A DNA stretch of 64,000 bases from positions 188,439,194 through 188,503,193 of the forward strand of contig OZ038380.1 in the NCBI GenBank assembly GCA_964036045.1, written 5' to 3'. The position numbers and the translations under genes are program-made. The notes under the pieces were generated by a model, which saw only the letters and a program-made list of their open reading frames with translations, did not search any database and was not told where the DNA came from. The stretch is from Eutreptiella sp. 'Long Island Sound 2002'. Lineage: Eukaryota; Euglenozoa; Euglenophyceae; Eutreptiales; Eutreptiaceae. Shown here in pieces: positions 43,592 through 53,373 of this stretch (positions are counted from its first letter, which is position 1; every line of letters starts with the position of its first letter).

Positions 43592-46324
43592 TTGAAGCGA
43601 GACGAACAGGCAGATAGACACAGCACTGCACTGGTCGCTAACAAATCTCGTCAGGCCGTAAGAAAGTAGAAGATGGTGTGGAAGAGCATGCGGCGAGGCG
43701 CCTTTCTGTAGTACAGCAGGTACACGGTCAGAAGGCACCAACGGGTGGGGCGGTCCACATGTCGTGTCCACCCCTGCAAGCAGGAAAACAAGGTCATGCC
43801 AAGGCCTGTGCCCCAGGAAGTCCCTTACCCCGCCCTGCCCCGTCCGTCCCCGCTCCGCTGTTCCCCTGTACCATCAGGACGATTCGGGAATTGGTAACCT
43901 GCAAGAACCACCCGTCACCGGGGGGACACACACACATTCTGCCCTTTGGCAGCTCTGTCGGCGCACCATGTCCAGCGCTCTCCAATCATCATTCCATACA
44001 ACCTCAAAAGCACACACACACACACACACACACAGACACGCACCCGATGGACGCGACAAACAGGCACTTGATCAAAGTAGTCCGAGTGTTCTTGGTCACG
44101 TCAGGCACGTGTCAAAGGAAATCACAAAAACAGGGAACAACACGCGCTAGGCGCCTTTCTACAGTGAAGGTAAACAAGGCCAGCAGCTCCTGCGTGCAGT
44201 CCTCGGGCAAGCCCTCGGTTGCCACGCACACACACACACGGGGGAGGGAGGGAGAGGGGGGGGGTCGTGCGATACATGTCATGAGGTTCTGGCTGGGCCC
44301 CCCGAGGAACCCCCACCCACCCACCCCCACTGATGACCCACCCTTCCGAGGAGGGGGCGACACTGGGGGTCGCTGATTGCGGCAACGTCGCATCCCTCCA
44401 GACCCCACTCTGCCGTGGGCCCTCCAAACAATGTGGGCTGTTTGCCAGGCGCACCACCGCCCCCTCACTGGGAGTCGCGGAGTCACTGACAGCAGCGCGG
44501 CACGGGGGCATACCCTCCGTTGGGGCCAAGTTCGGACATCCCTCCACGCCCACGACCACTTCCCCGTCCACCAGCAGCGCCAGGCAGATGGCGTACTGCT
44601 GCCCCCTCAGAAATCCCTTGGTGCCGTCCACGGGGTCCAGGGTCCAGTAGCGCTCCTTGTGCCCGCGGAAGTCCCCGTAGTCGATCCACTCGCACACCTC
44701 CTCCGGCGTGGCCTCCGGGTGCACCGCCCGCACCGCCTCCACCACCCGCTCCAGCAGCACCGCGTTCGTCTGGAGGTCGGCAGAGGTCTCTTCGGCGCAG
44801 ATGAGGTCCTCGTGGAACACTTCGCGGATGTGCCTGAGCCCAGACAAGAGGCGCGATCACCAGCACAGGCTAGCGGTCCGCAGGGGGCGGTCGTGCCCGC
44901 GACGTTCCAATGGCGGAGCCATTCCACTCGGCCGCGCGCGCACACACACATGAGCACACGTTGGGCGGGAAGGAAATTGCTCTGCGGGGGGGGCGGCGGC
45001 ACCAGGTCTTTGCTGAGTGATACGGGGGGGGGGGGGGTGTCAAATTGGCCCCCCGGGATTTTGGCTGACCCACCCACCCACCCACATCAGAAAATTTTTC
45101 CTCAGGAAAAAAATGAAATTTATCAAAGGGGCCCGAACTTGGAGGTCGATTTTAGGTACACAAACTTTTTTTGGCCTCTGACCCACCCACCCCCCCCCCC
45201 CGGTATTGTATCAACCAGCCACTAAGCAAAGGCCTGGGCGGCACGGAAACCCATTTGCCCAACCCGCCTCAATTCCTCTTCGTAGATGGGACAACGCCGA
45301 AGCTAAGCACGGCACAGAGAAACCAGGCAAGGGGGGGTCCGGCGCAATCAGTGTGCACTGTGTGTGTGTGGACAGAAATGTGGGTGTTGGATGTGACCAA
45401 AGCCAGTAACAGCTGTGGTTGGGCCAACACAAGCGGCACGACATGAATGCAGCGCAATGTAAAGTGCGTCGGGGGGTAGACCCATCCCACCAACCCGTCA
45501 TATTTGTTGTTGCCCAAAATCGTAGTGTGGGGGGGTCCCTTTCGCTTCCCCTGGACCCAAAACCGCGTCAGATCGTTGTCCTTTGCATGGCCTTTCAGTA
45601 ATTGCAGTGCCTGTTCGCGCAGTTCCTTGGCGGACGCTAGTTTTCCAATGAGGCGGAACTGTTTCTCATCAGACAGGTTTGGTAGTATGTCTTTGATCGC
45701 CCCCAGCCAGCAATGGGCAGCGAGCCGTTCTTACCTGCAGACAACCATGTCTTCTGTGTTCCAAGGCCCTGCAGAGGCCACCCCTGCCGGGGTCTCCATA
45801 TGGACAGCATATGGGCTGTGTGTGCGTGCGCGCGTGTGTGTATGGTACAACCACAAGGAGGACACCACCGACAACAAACACACCACAAAACAACAATTCT
45901 GCCGAGAGGCGTTCCACCATTCTGTGAGCTCTTCGGGACTTCATATGACCCCAGCTGCGGTTGCTTGGATGGGGTACGGATTGGCATGTGCCACGAGGGC
46001 CGCAGGATTGGCCTTCAGCACAGGGGGATGAGGGGCGGAGTGCACTGGAGTAGGAAGGCGGGCAGGCGGTCACCTCAGTACAATGGCCTGGACTGCAAAA
46101 TCAGCCACAGTCACGGGGGACAAATCGGCCTTCTGGATCTTGTTGGACGCGGAGGACACCGATGGGGCCACTAAACGTGAAGCGACGGCTGATAGTTGGA
46201 CTGCGTGGACGGCAGCGGCAAGCTCTCGGGCATAGGGCTGAGAGACAGGGAGAATGCACCGTTCTATTGGATGGGCCAACTCATTTCCCGGCCTAAAAGC
46301 ACCCACTGGGTCAAGCTTAGCCAT
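40733..46324 (-). CDS. 3'(2'),5'-bisphosphate nucleotidase, HAL2/SAL1 family
   Basis: Four exons on the minus strand, 46237-46074, 44833-44514, 42862-42543 and 40993-40733, all with GT-AG borders and matching phases (2, 1, 0). They give about 354 codons, close to full length for the family. The enzyme removes the 3' phosphate of PAP/PAPS in sulfur assimilation and is Mg2+-dependent and Li+/Na+-sensitive. Motifs in order: SPVTVADFAVQAIV (exon 1), AEE and WTLDPVDGTKGFLRG (exon 2, metal site), AKVAEKLGITQGPLRMDSQA (exon 3), IWDQASG (exon 4). Stop TAG at 40733-40735. The 5' end is uncertain: a good acceptor TCTCTCAG precedes codon PYARELAAAV, so a small upstream exon may exist, but the frame is also open to an ATG at 46324 or 46405. 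Introns 1-3 carry a hAT-like element, three hammerhead-like copies and a minisatellite. Confidence 0.9.
41000..41180. repeat. G-rich minisatellite (GGGGCGGGGGGCGATGG type)
   Basis: Irregular units of GGGGCG and GGGCGATGG, immediately upstream of the last exon of the HAL2-family gene, in its third intron. The gene's own strand is C-rich here. Confidence 0.9.
41893..42292. mobile_element. inverted-terminal-repeat element, intron 3 of the HAL2-family gene
   Basis: GAAAATTGCTCTGCGGGGGG at the left and its exact reverse complement at the right, just inside GGGC/GCCC, bracket about 400 bases without coding capacity. The ATTGCTCTG word resembles R1 ends. A left-end-only fragment is at 44961-44990. 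No target duplication was found. Confidence 0.5.
43268..43357 (-). ncRNA. hammerhead-like ribozyme, family 1, copy 3
   Basis: Minus-strand order: GAAA (43352-43349), GACGTC, U-A (43342-43341), stem I GGGCCGC-TCT-GCAGCTC (one A-C mismatch), CTGAGGA (43323-43317). AACCGC/GCGGTT pair further downstream as in copies 1 and 2. Lies in intron 2 of the HAL2-family gene in the sense direction. Confidence 0.5.
43542..43589. repeat. (CA)24 microsatellite, tail of copy d2
   Basis: Uninterrupted CA. On the minus strand it is the TG tail downstream of the hammerhead-like copy at 43645-43708. Confidence 0.95.
43645..43708 (-). ncRNA. hammerhead-like ribozyme, family 2, copy d2
   Basis: Minus-strand order: GAAA (43706-43703), GGCGCC, U-C (43696-43695), a hairpin closed by GCCG/CGGC, CTGACGA (43654-43648) and G. 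In intron 2 of the HAL2-family gene, sense direction, followed by a TG tail. Confidence 0.45.
44098..44160 (-). ncRNA. hammerhead-like ribozyme, family 2, copy d3 (degenerate core)
   Basis: Minus-strand order: GAAA (44159-44156), GGCGCC, U-A (44149-44148), stem I GCGCGTGT/ACACGTGC (eight pairs including one G-U), then CTGACGT (44104-44098), in which the last core A is changed to T. TG tail at 44011-44032. Intron 2 of the HAL2-family gene. Confidence 0.4.
45003..45236. mobile_element. hAT-like element R1
   Basis: Ends CAGGTCTTTGCTGAGTG and CACTAAGCAAAGGCCTG. Perfect 8-bp duplication GGCGGCAC at 44995-45002 and 45237-45244. Interior nearly identical to the copies at 53131 and 63055. It lies in intron 1 of the HAL2-family gene. 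Confidence 0.9.
45270..45730 (-). CDS. unidentified coding-like frame inside intron 1 of the HAL2-family gene
   Basis: A minus-strand frame of about 150 codons open from near 45730 to a stop at 45269. Its first 55 codons are strongly protein-like: GAIKDILPNLSDEKQFRLIG, then KLASAKELREQALQLLKGHA, then KDNDLTRFWVQGKRK. Just upstream, CTGCAG|GTAAGA (about 45735) is a good donor, preceded by an ATGGTTGTCTGCAG stretch. The HAL2 exons on either side join in frame without it, so it is not needed for that protein. It could be an alternative exon, a nested gene fragment or a retroposed piece. No family recognised. Confidence 0.35.
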
Positions 46325-49293
46325 CAATTCTGTAAACTGGAGGCGCCTGCAATACTGAAATCTGCCATGGCTGACAATGCTCTCTCTTGTAGATTGAGTG
46401 TGCATACTTCAGCCATACAAAGCCATCGTGAATACCCACTCTTCATGATTGATTATGTACACTTTGGCTTTTGAAACCACCATGTCGTCAGACCTTCACA
46501 GGTTGGCGATCATGCTTATCCACAAGTCAACTTGCACTATTTACTCCTTCGACCATCCTTGCTGCCCAAGACTCGCTTCCTGTTGAGTGGGGTTGGGTCA
46601 GCCAGGATCAGCCATGGTGACTGCACCAATTAAATTCCACCTTGACATTGCATCCTACTAATGCTAAGCAAGGAACAAAGGCGAAGCAGGTACTGATCCT
46701 TCTCAACATGACAGAATACATTCCTAATAACACAATCTGCGCCAAACTGGATGCAGCAACTGCACTAGAAGACAAAAAGAGCCATTGCAACATACTGCAC
46801 TCAGGCTCAGTCATGCCACGCTCTGGTACATAGTACCAACTACACAGACGTCGTAGTGTTGAGCTCGGGTGGTAAATTGGTCACTAAAACACAGGGTAGC
46901 CCACATCACACCCCATCATGGCAACGCTGCTGTAGCAACAAACTGTGCGACAGTACCTCTAAGCGGAATGTATTTACCCACAAGCATTACCATCAGCATT
47001 CACCCATCGTTCCTTGAGTTCCTTGAGTTAGACGACGAGGAAACTTTTGCGGAGTGCTGCAGCCTGCACCACCAGAACTCAGGGTGGCCTGCCACCCACT
47101 GCCGGTACAATCCCACACTTGGGGAAGGGAAAACCAATCCAACACGGGGCCAATACAGTATTACGTCCGGGTTTCCCACCAGGGGCCTGGATGTGATGTC
47201 CCTAATTCTATGTGCTCACCTTTGTCGATCACCTGAACTCATGGCCCGGACAGTGGCATTGCCATTTTGACGAAAGTGGTGGGGGGGGTTGGGTTGGGTT
47301 GGGTTGGGCTGGCGGCCTCATGCGGGAGCAGGCCCTCGGGTGTGGGCTTCCTTCCCTGCCCCACCACGAGGCTGAACTACCTGACTGTCCGGTTCCAAGG
47401 CCGAGCGGACTATCGACAGCCACCAGACCCCACCGAAGCGCAGGTGGGCGGAAGATACCGTCGTCCTGTGTGTCGGCGCGCGCGCGGGCAGGGGTGTGGG
47501 CGGGGGCTGGGCCTTGCGCGTGGGGGGCAAGTGTGGCCTGGTGCTCCAGGCCCAGTGGGGAGGCCATGGGAGCCTGACGCTGAGCCCACCGGGGAGTAGT
47601 GGGCCAGGGCCTCGCAACCTCCATGTCACAGGGACACGCTGCCCGCCCGTCCCACGACTGCGTACGCACGGGGACGGGTGTGCGCCAGGCACGACTGGGG
47701 GGGACCCGCGCTCCTTGACTGCCTGTAGGCACAGGTGGCGCCGCCGTAGTAGCTGGATCCCGCACTCCCACGGCCTGGGGCGCTGGTGGCAGGTGGAGGG
47801 GTCCCTGGGCGCGCTGAGCGCTTCCCTGCCCTGGGACCTGCCCGGGAAGGTTCCCGGGTGCAGCGCTGCTGCCCCGCTAGTCCTAGGGGCCCGTAGGGCA
47901 CACCACCGGACTGGCCCCTCCAAGGGAGTGGTGGGGGGGGGGGGGGGGATGCATCGTCGCGGCACAGAGGAGTGTCACACGCACAGCACACAGGCACAGC
48001 AGGATTCATGAAAGTGTGGCGGTGTGCGGTGTGCACAGGGCCCCGGACGCGCATCGGTGCCCCTTCTCGTGCGCGTCCCGGCCCCTGCCCCTGCGCACGT
48101 GCGCATGGCACACGAGGCCCCATTGGAGGCGGGGCAACTGGGCCATTGGGCTGAGGGCCCTGCGGCCTCCAATGCGTCATCGAAGCGTCGCGAACGCTGA
48201 GGCACTGCAGACCACCCTCACACACCTTTGATGAGCAACTCAGATCGTGCGCCAGCGTCTGCGACGGGTACGCGTACTTGGACACCTCTGAAAGACATGG
48301 CCCATGCATCAGCGATGGCGCACAGGTCGCGAGGCCCGCACTACACATGAGCAGACGCATGCACACCGCCACCCGATGAGCGGCTGAGCGGCGGAGGCGT
48401 CGAGTCAGGCCGTCGTGCAGATTTGTGTGGACTTGCACGGATGAGGCGCAGTGCACGTGACATGTCCGTGCGGCGTGGGTGTGCGCCCGCGGTGACTTGT
48501 ATTACGCCCTGCAACCAACGCCAGGGTACAAGGCGGTTCAGGAGCCCCCCTCCTGGCCGCCGCAGGAGTGATGGTGGCAGCACGTTGTGTTTCCTGCCGC
48601 GGAGGGGTCTGCAGGAGGGCAGAATCACCTCAGGCAGTGTCAGCAGCTCTGCCCCGGTGCTGTGGTGTGGCACTGCCCCAGTGGCACTCCACACACACCC
48701 TCCGAGTTTGTGCAGAGGAGAAGATGTGTGTGGCATCCCATGCGCCGGGGCTGTGTACCCTGCATCCAGTTCAAGCGCCCGTGCCCCGGCCGCCCGCTGC
48801 TGCACTGCACCGCACCGCACCGGCAACTCCTCTCGCATTTCATGATGATGTAGATGCCGAGGGCCTGGACCAGCAACACACGCAGCGGGAGGGCACGGCC
48901 TGTGAACCCACGGCCCCTGGCGGTACCACGGGCATCGGTGGCCCGTTTTGCGTCGCTCGGGCGCCTGGACTTCCAAAGGGTGGGGGAGCACGAGCCTCTG
49001 CTCTGCGTCAGGGGTCCTGCACGGGCCACAGCACCAGGCGTGGCTCCGTGCAAATGCTTCTGTGATGCTTTGTCGTCACGTCTGTGCCCTTGCGCACGAG
49101 GGAAACGTTTGCCCTGCGCACGTTCTACGGGCACACCTCGCACCCCCCGCCCCAACATATGTGCCCGCCCCATCAGCCCCCCCCCCCATCAGGTCTGAGC
49201 AGGGGCCCCTGCCCACCACCCTGCCCCACGGACCCCCAACCACGGACCCCCCCCCTCCCGGTGCGTGCTTGTGACCGCCCAAAGCGCAACCAC
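46325..49293. other. upstream of the HAL2-family gene, no confident gene
   Basis: 46.4-47.25 kb is AT-richer and probably contains the promoter; a plus frame at 46869-47270 (IHPSFLEFLELDDEETFAEC) and one at 46642-46833 look natural but unassigned. 47.3-49.3 kb is GC-rich; long minus frames (for example 48341-48991) are Arg/Pro/His rich and unsupported. Confidence 0.3.
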
Positions 49294-49380
49294 CTGCCTC
49301 ATCCGGTCATTATCCGGTGCGTTGGAGGTGCTGAGGCTCTGTGACCATCCCCCATCGGTCTCTGTGTCCCTTGGGTGCGC
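49294..49380 (-). CDS. candidate exon of an unidentified protein
   Basis: Acceptor CCCTCTTCAG and donor AGGCAG|GTGGTT bracket 29 codons: AHPRDTETDGGWSQSLSTSN, APDNDRMRQ. Phase 0 at both ends. Probably from the same gene as 51017-50882, but phases do not join directly. Confidence 0.35.
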
Positions 49381-49754
49381 CTGAAGAGGGGGTCCCTTGA
49401 ACAAGGCCCCCTCACCCAGAGTCTAATGGATGCCCGTGTCCGGCGAAGCTCTTGTGGACGTAGACACTTCCACCAGCACCATCAGACGCAACTCCACCCC
49501 AGGGCACACCATCGATCAACAGCACCGACTGCATCATCTCGTGACGGGATGCACATGCCCCCCCTCACCATTGGCACCACATCCATTCGGATGCTGTGCA
49601 GTACTTTGGAGTCGCAGTGAGCACGGTCACAGTCCATTTTGGTGAAAGGGGGGTCTAAAGGGATGGCGTCGCCCTTCAATGTGCCCTCGGCCCTGAGGCT
49701 CCAGATCTGTTGGGTCTGCGTTCCATCTCCCACAGCACTGTCCCCCTCGGGCCC

Positions 49755-50070
49755 CCTTTGTGACATTCCGTCGGGTTGCTGTTTCTTTACGGGGCCCTGG
49801 ACAGTCACCCGTTCTTCCCTTCGCCTGTTGCATCGGGTCGCTGTGTTCTGCGTGCTGCAGCCCATGTTCCTTGTGGTGTCGTTTCCGTATGAGCGAAGCC
49901 CAGTATTTGGCAAACTGGGGGTTGCGCTGGTTGTTGCGGGGGTCGTGTTACGGTTTTTGCTGCCCACTCCCCTCCACACTCGGGTCGTCCCCTGCATGCC
50001 TCGCCGCGTTTCCGTGTGCGTGAGGCCCAATTGCTCCACCCCTCCACGCGTTGTCCTGGTTGTCCCCCAC
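49755..50070 (+). repeat. dispersed repeat R5, copy 2
   Basis: Same orientation as 22830-23210. Downstream, 50100-50210 has further tandem GGGTGTCGTGCG-like units. Confidence 0.75.
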
Positions 50071-50623
50071 CTGCCTCCCCACGCTGCCATGTGCGTGGGC
50101 ACCTTCATGATTTCCGCGGGTGTCGTGCGCACCTCCGCGGGTGTCGTGCGTTCCTTTGTGGTTGACGCGGGTGGCGTGTGCACCTGTGCGGTGGCCTGGG
50201 TGGTTTGTGCCGCACAGTGGCCGCACCGTTGTCCTTGGTTCGCCCCACCCCAGTTTTGTCGAGGGTTCCTTCCCTATCCTCCACAATCCTGAGAACTGGG
50301 CAAACTGCGCTGCAGGGGTCCCTTGGGTCGGCCTCAGGGCGCGGCATCCCCTGCGCGCACAGTCACCATCTCACAAGTCCTGCCAGGCAAATGCCTCAGG
50401 AGCTCCAGTGGTGGGCCACTGGGTGCTGGCTCTCCTGGGTACCCACTGGCTCTCCTGGGCACGCAAGTAACTGCCGGAGGCCAAAACCGCCGGATATTGC
50501 GGTGGGCTCCGCGGCCGGAGACCCGCGTGGGTCTTGGTGTTTGCGTCGGTGTTGGAGATGGCGGCGCTCCCTGGGGAGCGAAGCCACGTGACACAGGCAG
50601 AGGGGGGGGGGGGGGGTCCTGGG

Positions 50624-50820
50624 CAGACTATTGCTCAAGGACCTCCAGGGGGAGGGGGGTGGTTCGGGGCTCTGGCCAGCCCCAGCCGACCCACCCCCAT
50701 ATCAGAAAGGATTTTGCTCGGGAAAAGAATGAAAATTTATCAAAGGGGCCGGACATTTGAGGCCGAATTTGGATTCACAAAATTTGTTTGGCCTCTGACC
50801 CCCCCCACCCAACCCCCACC
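50624..50820. mobile_element. hAT-like element R1, truncated
   Basis: Left end CAGACTATTGCTCAAGG and the conserved interior (ATATCAGAAAGGATTTTG, TTTATCAAAGGGGCCGG, GGCCTCTGACCC) are present; the right inverted end is missing. Confidence 0.6.
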
Positions 50821-50881
50821 CCAGGGGCTCCCAGTTCTGGCATGCAGACGGCCCGTCTGGGCCAGGGCCCCCCCCGCATAC

Positions 50882-51017
50882 CTCCGGCCATGCTGATGCC
50901 GGTCGTATCGGTGGGACTCAAGCGCTGGGCCTCCTCCGGTGGTGCGCTCCTCGCTGTCCAGTGAAGGACCGCTGCAGCGGCGGCCGCCAGGGCCCCCAGC
51001 AGTGATACCAGAGGGGG
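50882..51017 (-). CDS. candidate exon with a hydrophobic segment
   Basis: Acceptor TTGTGCTGTGCAG and donor GCCGGAG|GTATGC bracket 45 codons and one base. The peptide starts PPLVSLLGALAAAAAAVLHW, a stretch long enough for a membrane span or signal anchor, then TARSAPPEEAQRLSPTDTTG. Not recognised; the rest of the gene was not resolved. Confidence 0.4.
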
Positions 51018-51395
51018 CTGCACAGCACAACGAGGACGGTGTGAGGCAGGGCGTGCCCTTCACGTGCAATGCCTCAGGGGCGAACGCGAGGTGGGGGGCC
51101 ATGGCAGCACATCACGACGCGGACACGTGGGTGTGGGCAGTGCTGGACCCCAGGGCCACGGCTGAAGAAGGGGGGTCAATGGTGGGTCTGATCCACTGCA
51201 TACCCCCCCCCCCCCCCCGGCCAACGCACTTCCACAGCCACGGGGGATCCCGGAGGAGATGGGGGGGGAGCTCTACATTCCCCATTGGATCTGGCCTTTG
51301 GCTTGGCTACACATCAGTGGGAAGTAGCGCAGATGAAGGGGCATAGCTTAGGGGCTGTGCTGGCCCCTCTCATGTGCTGGGCAGGGCTTGGACAG

Positions 51396-51757
51396 GGGGG
51401 GGGGGGGCAGAGAGGCCATAGCCCCATGTGCCCTGAGGGCAGGCTGGTTGCCCCCTGTCCCCTGTGTTGTGTGGACGGGTGCCTCCGGGGGTGTAGAGGG
51501 CCGAGGCTTTGACGGTGCACTGTGTGTGCTGCTCCCCGTGTGTGTTTGGGGGGGGGGGGGGCACACGGGCCCGGGGGGAGGGGGGTCCGTTATGAATGGC
51601 GTCCGATGGACAGTGGGGGCAGGCGCAGGCCGGTGGCGCCCGGACAGGGGGGGGTTTGCGGGAGAGTTCAGCCTCCCCTCGCCCCCCCACCCTTCCCACG
51701 CAACACTGTGCCACCCCCCGGGCCTCGGTGGGCCCTGTGCCAAGTGCCGGCCCTGCA
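51396..51757 (-). repeat. R6 repeat, inverted partner of 11527-11890
   Basis: Reverse-complement match to 11527-11890 over its whole length, with differences mainly in C/G runs. Confidence 0.8.
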
Positions 51758-52160
51758 CTGGCACGCCCACGAACGCCTCCACATAAGTCGGGGTGGTCTG
51801 CACCTCTGGGCCCAACTCAGTGCTGCGCGTACCACTCCTCCGTCGAGCGTGGCCTGCCCGACTGTCCAGGCCGTGTTGCGACGCAGGGACACAGCACCGC
51901 GACGACATGCGCCCACCACCCGTGCAGCCCCCTGCCCTGCGGAAGTGCCGAGGACCGCTCCCACACCGGCGCGTCCACCGGACACCGACCCCCGACGCGG
52001 GTGCACCGCGTGGGCACTGCGTGGGCACAGCGGACATGGTTTGGGACCATCCACCCGATCTGCATCATCGCCATCCGGAACACAACCGGTGACGTTGCCC
52101 CTCCGCCCGCGTGGGCCTGCGGAATGGGGGGCGGGCTTGCAGCGCGCCCCCCCCCCCATC

Positions 52161-52500
52161 CCCGCAACAGCACACACACTGGGGGGGGGGGGGGTACCAT
52201 TTCTGGGGCATTGTGGAAAAGGCCCAAGACTGGGCTTCAAACAAACAAAGAAAAGGCAAAACGACGGCGTAGAAAGAAAGTAGAAGGAGCGGGAAAAAAC
52301 AAGAACCGGGCAAGCGTAGGCAATAGAAAAGCACAGTGATGCAGGGGTAACAACGCGTGTTAAGGGGCGGGACGGTTCACCCGCACCGACCCAGCGGAGA
52401 AGCAAAGCCAAAGCCAAAGCCCCCCAACAACACACACACTGGGGGGGGGGGGGGATTACCATTTCTGGGGCATTGTGGAAAAGGCCCAAGACTGGGCTTC
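52161..52500. repeat. direct repeat pair of about 75 bases
   Basis: Both at 52161-52234 and 52425-52500: ACACACACTGGGG, a G run, TACCATTTCTGGGGCATTG and GGCCCAAGACTGGGCTTC. About 190 bases of unrelated sequence separate them. Confidence 0.85.
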
Positions 52501-52518
52501 GGGCACGTGCCGACATTA

Positions 52519-52917
52519 CCCCCCCCCCCTTGTATAAGCTACGCCAAAGTCCCAAATTAATACGGTCCCTACGCCTACTGTAGCTTGGACACGGGCGTAG
52601 CTTGCGCGCGACACATACAGCTACCAACACCGGGCACCCAGGTTCAAAAAGAGAGGATTGCATGGTGAGCTGGTGCAAGAAAGGGGTATACAATGCACAA
52701 ACATCCCCAAAATCAGAGCTATGTGGGTTCAAGTGGGCAAACACCCACAACAAATGTGTCCATGACTCTATGTGACTCGCAAATCCGTCACCAAACCCAT
52801 GTCTTATGTGGCTGCACTACGTTTGGTACCGAATTAAAATTAGGTCCCAAATTAATACGGTCCCTACGCCTACTGTAGCTTGGACAAAGGCGTAGCTTAT
52901 ACAAGGGGGGGGGGGGG
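52519..52917. mobile_element. MITE-like element with C-run/G-run ends flanked by TA
   Basis: C run plus CCTTGTATAAGCTACGCC at the left; GGCGTAGCTTATACAAGG plus G run at the right: exact inverted repeats. TA lies directly outside both ends (52517-52518 and 52918-52919), as in elements that target TA. A 42-base segment occurs twice in direct orientation (52550-52591 and 52845-52886). No coding capacity. Confidence 0.75.
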
Positions 52918-53130
52918 TACAACCGATTGCACTGCGTACACCGCACTCCCATACTGAGAGCATGAGGATGTGCCCTGTGAGCTCAGATGGTGCATCCCTC
53001 ATCGCGGGCCTCTGCACTCTGTGCAGGGGCCGATCGTGTTTCCCCACAGCCTCTGTGCAGGGCCGATGACGGCCCCTCCACACGAGACCGCTGGTCTGGG
53101 GCCCTCCCATCACTGCCTCGGCGTCGGGTC

Positions 53131-53373
53131 CAGGCCTTTGCTTAGTGATACTCGGGGGGGGGGGGGTTGTCAAATTGGCCCCCCGGGATTTTGGCTGACC
53201 CACCCACCCACCCACCCACATCAGAAAATTGTTCCTCGGGAAAAAAATGAAATTTATCAAAGGGGCCCGAACTTGGAGGTCGATTTTAGGTACACAAACT
53301 TTTGTTTTGCCTCTGACCCACCCACCCCCCCCTCCCTCAGTATAGTATCAACCAGCCACTAAGCAAAGGCCTG
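53131..53373. mobile_element. hAT-like element R1
   Basis: Perfect 17-base inverted ends CAGGCCTTTGCTTAGTG / CACTAAGCAAAGGCCTG. Perfect 8-bp duplication GTCGGGTC at 53123-53130 and 53374-53381. Confidence 0.92.

Noticed and set aside
43472-43771. Val-Cys repeat protein on the minus strand
   Set aside because: Translation of a TG microsatellite.
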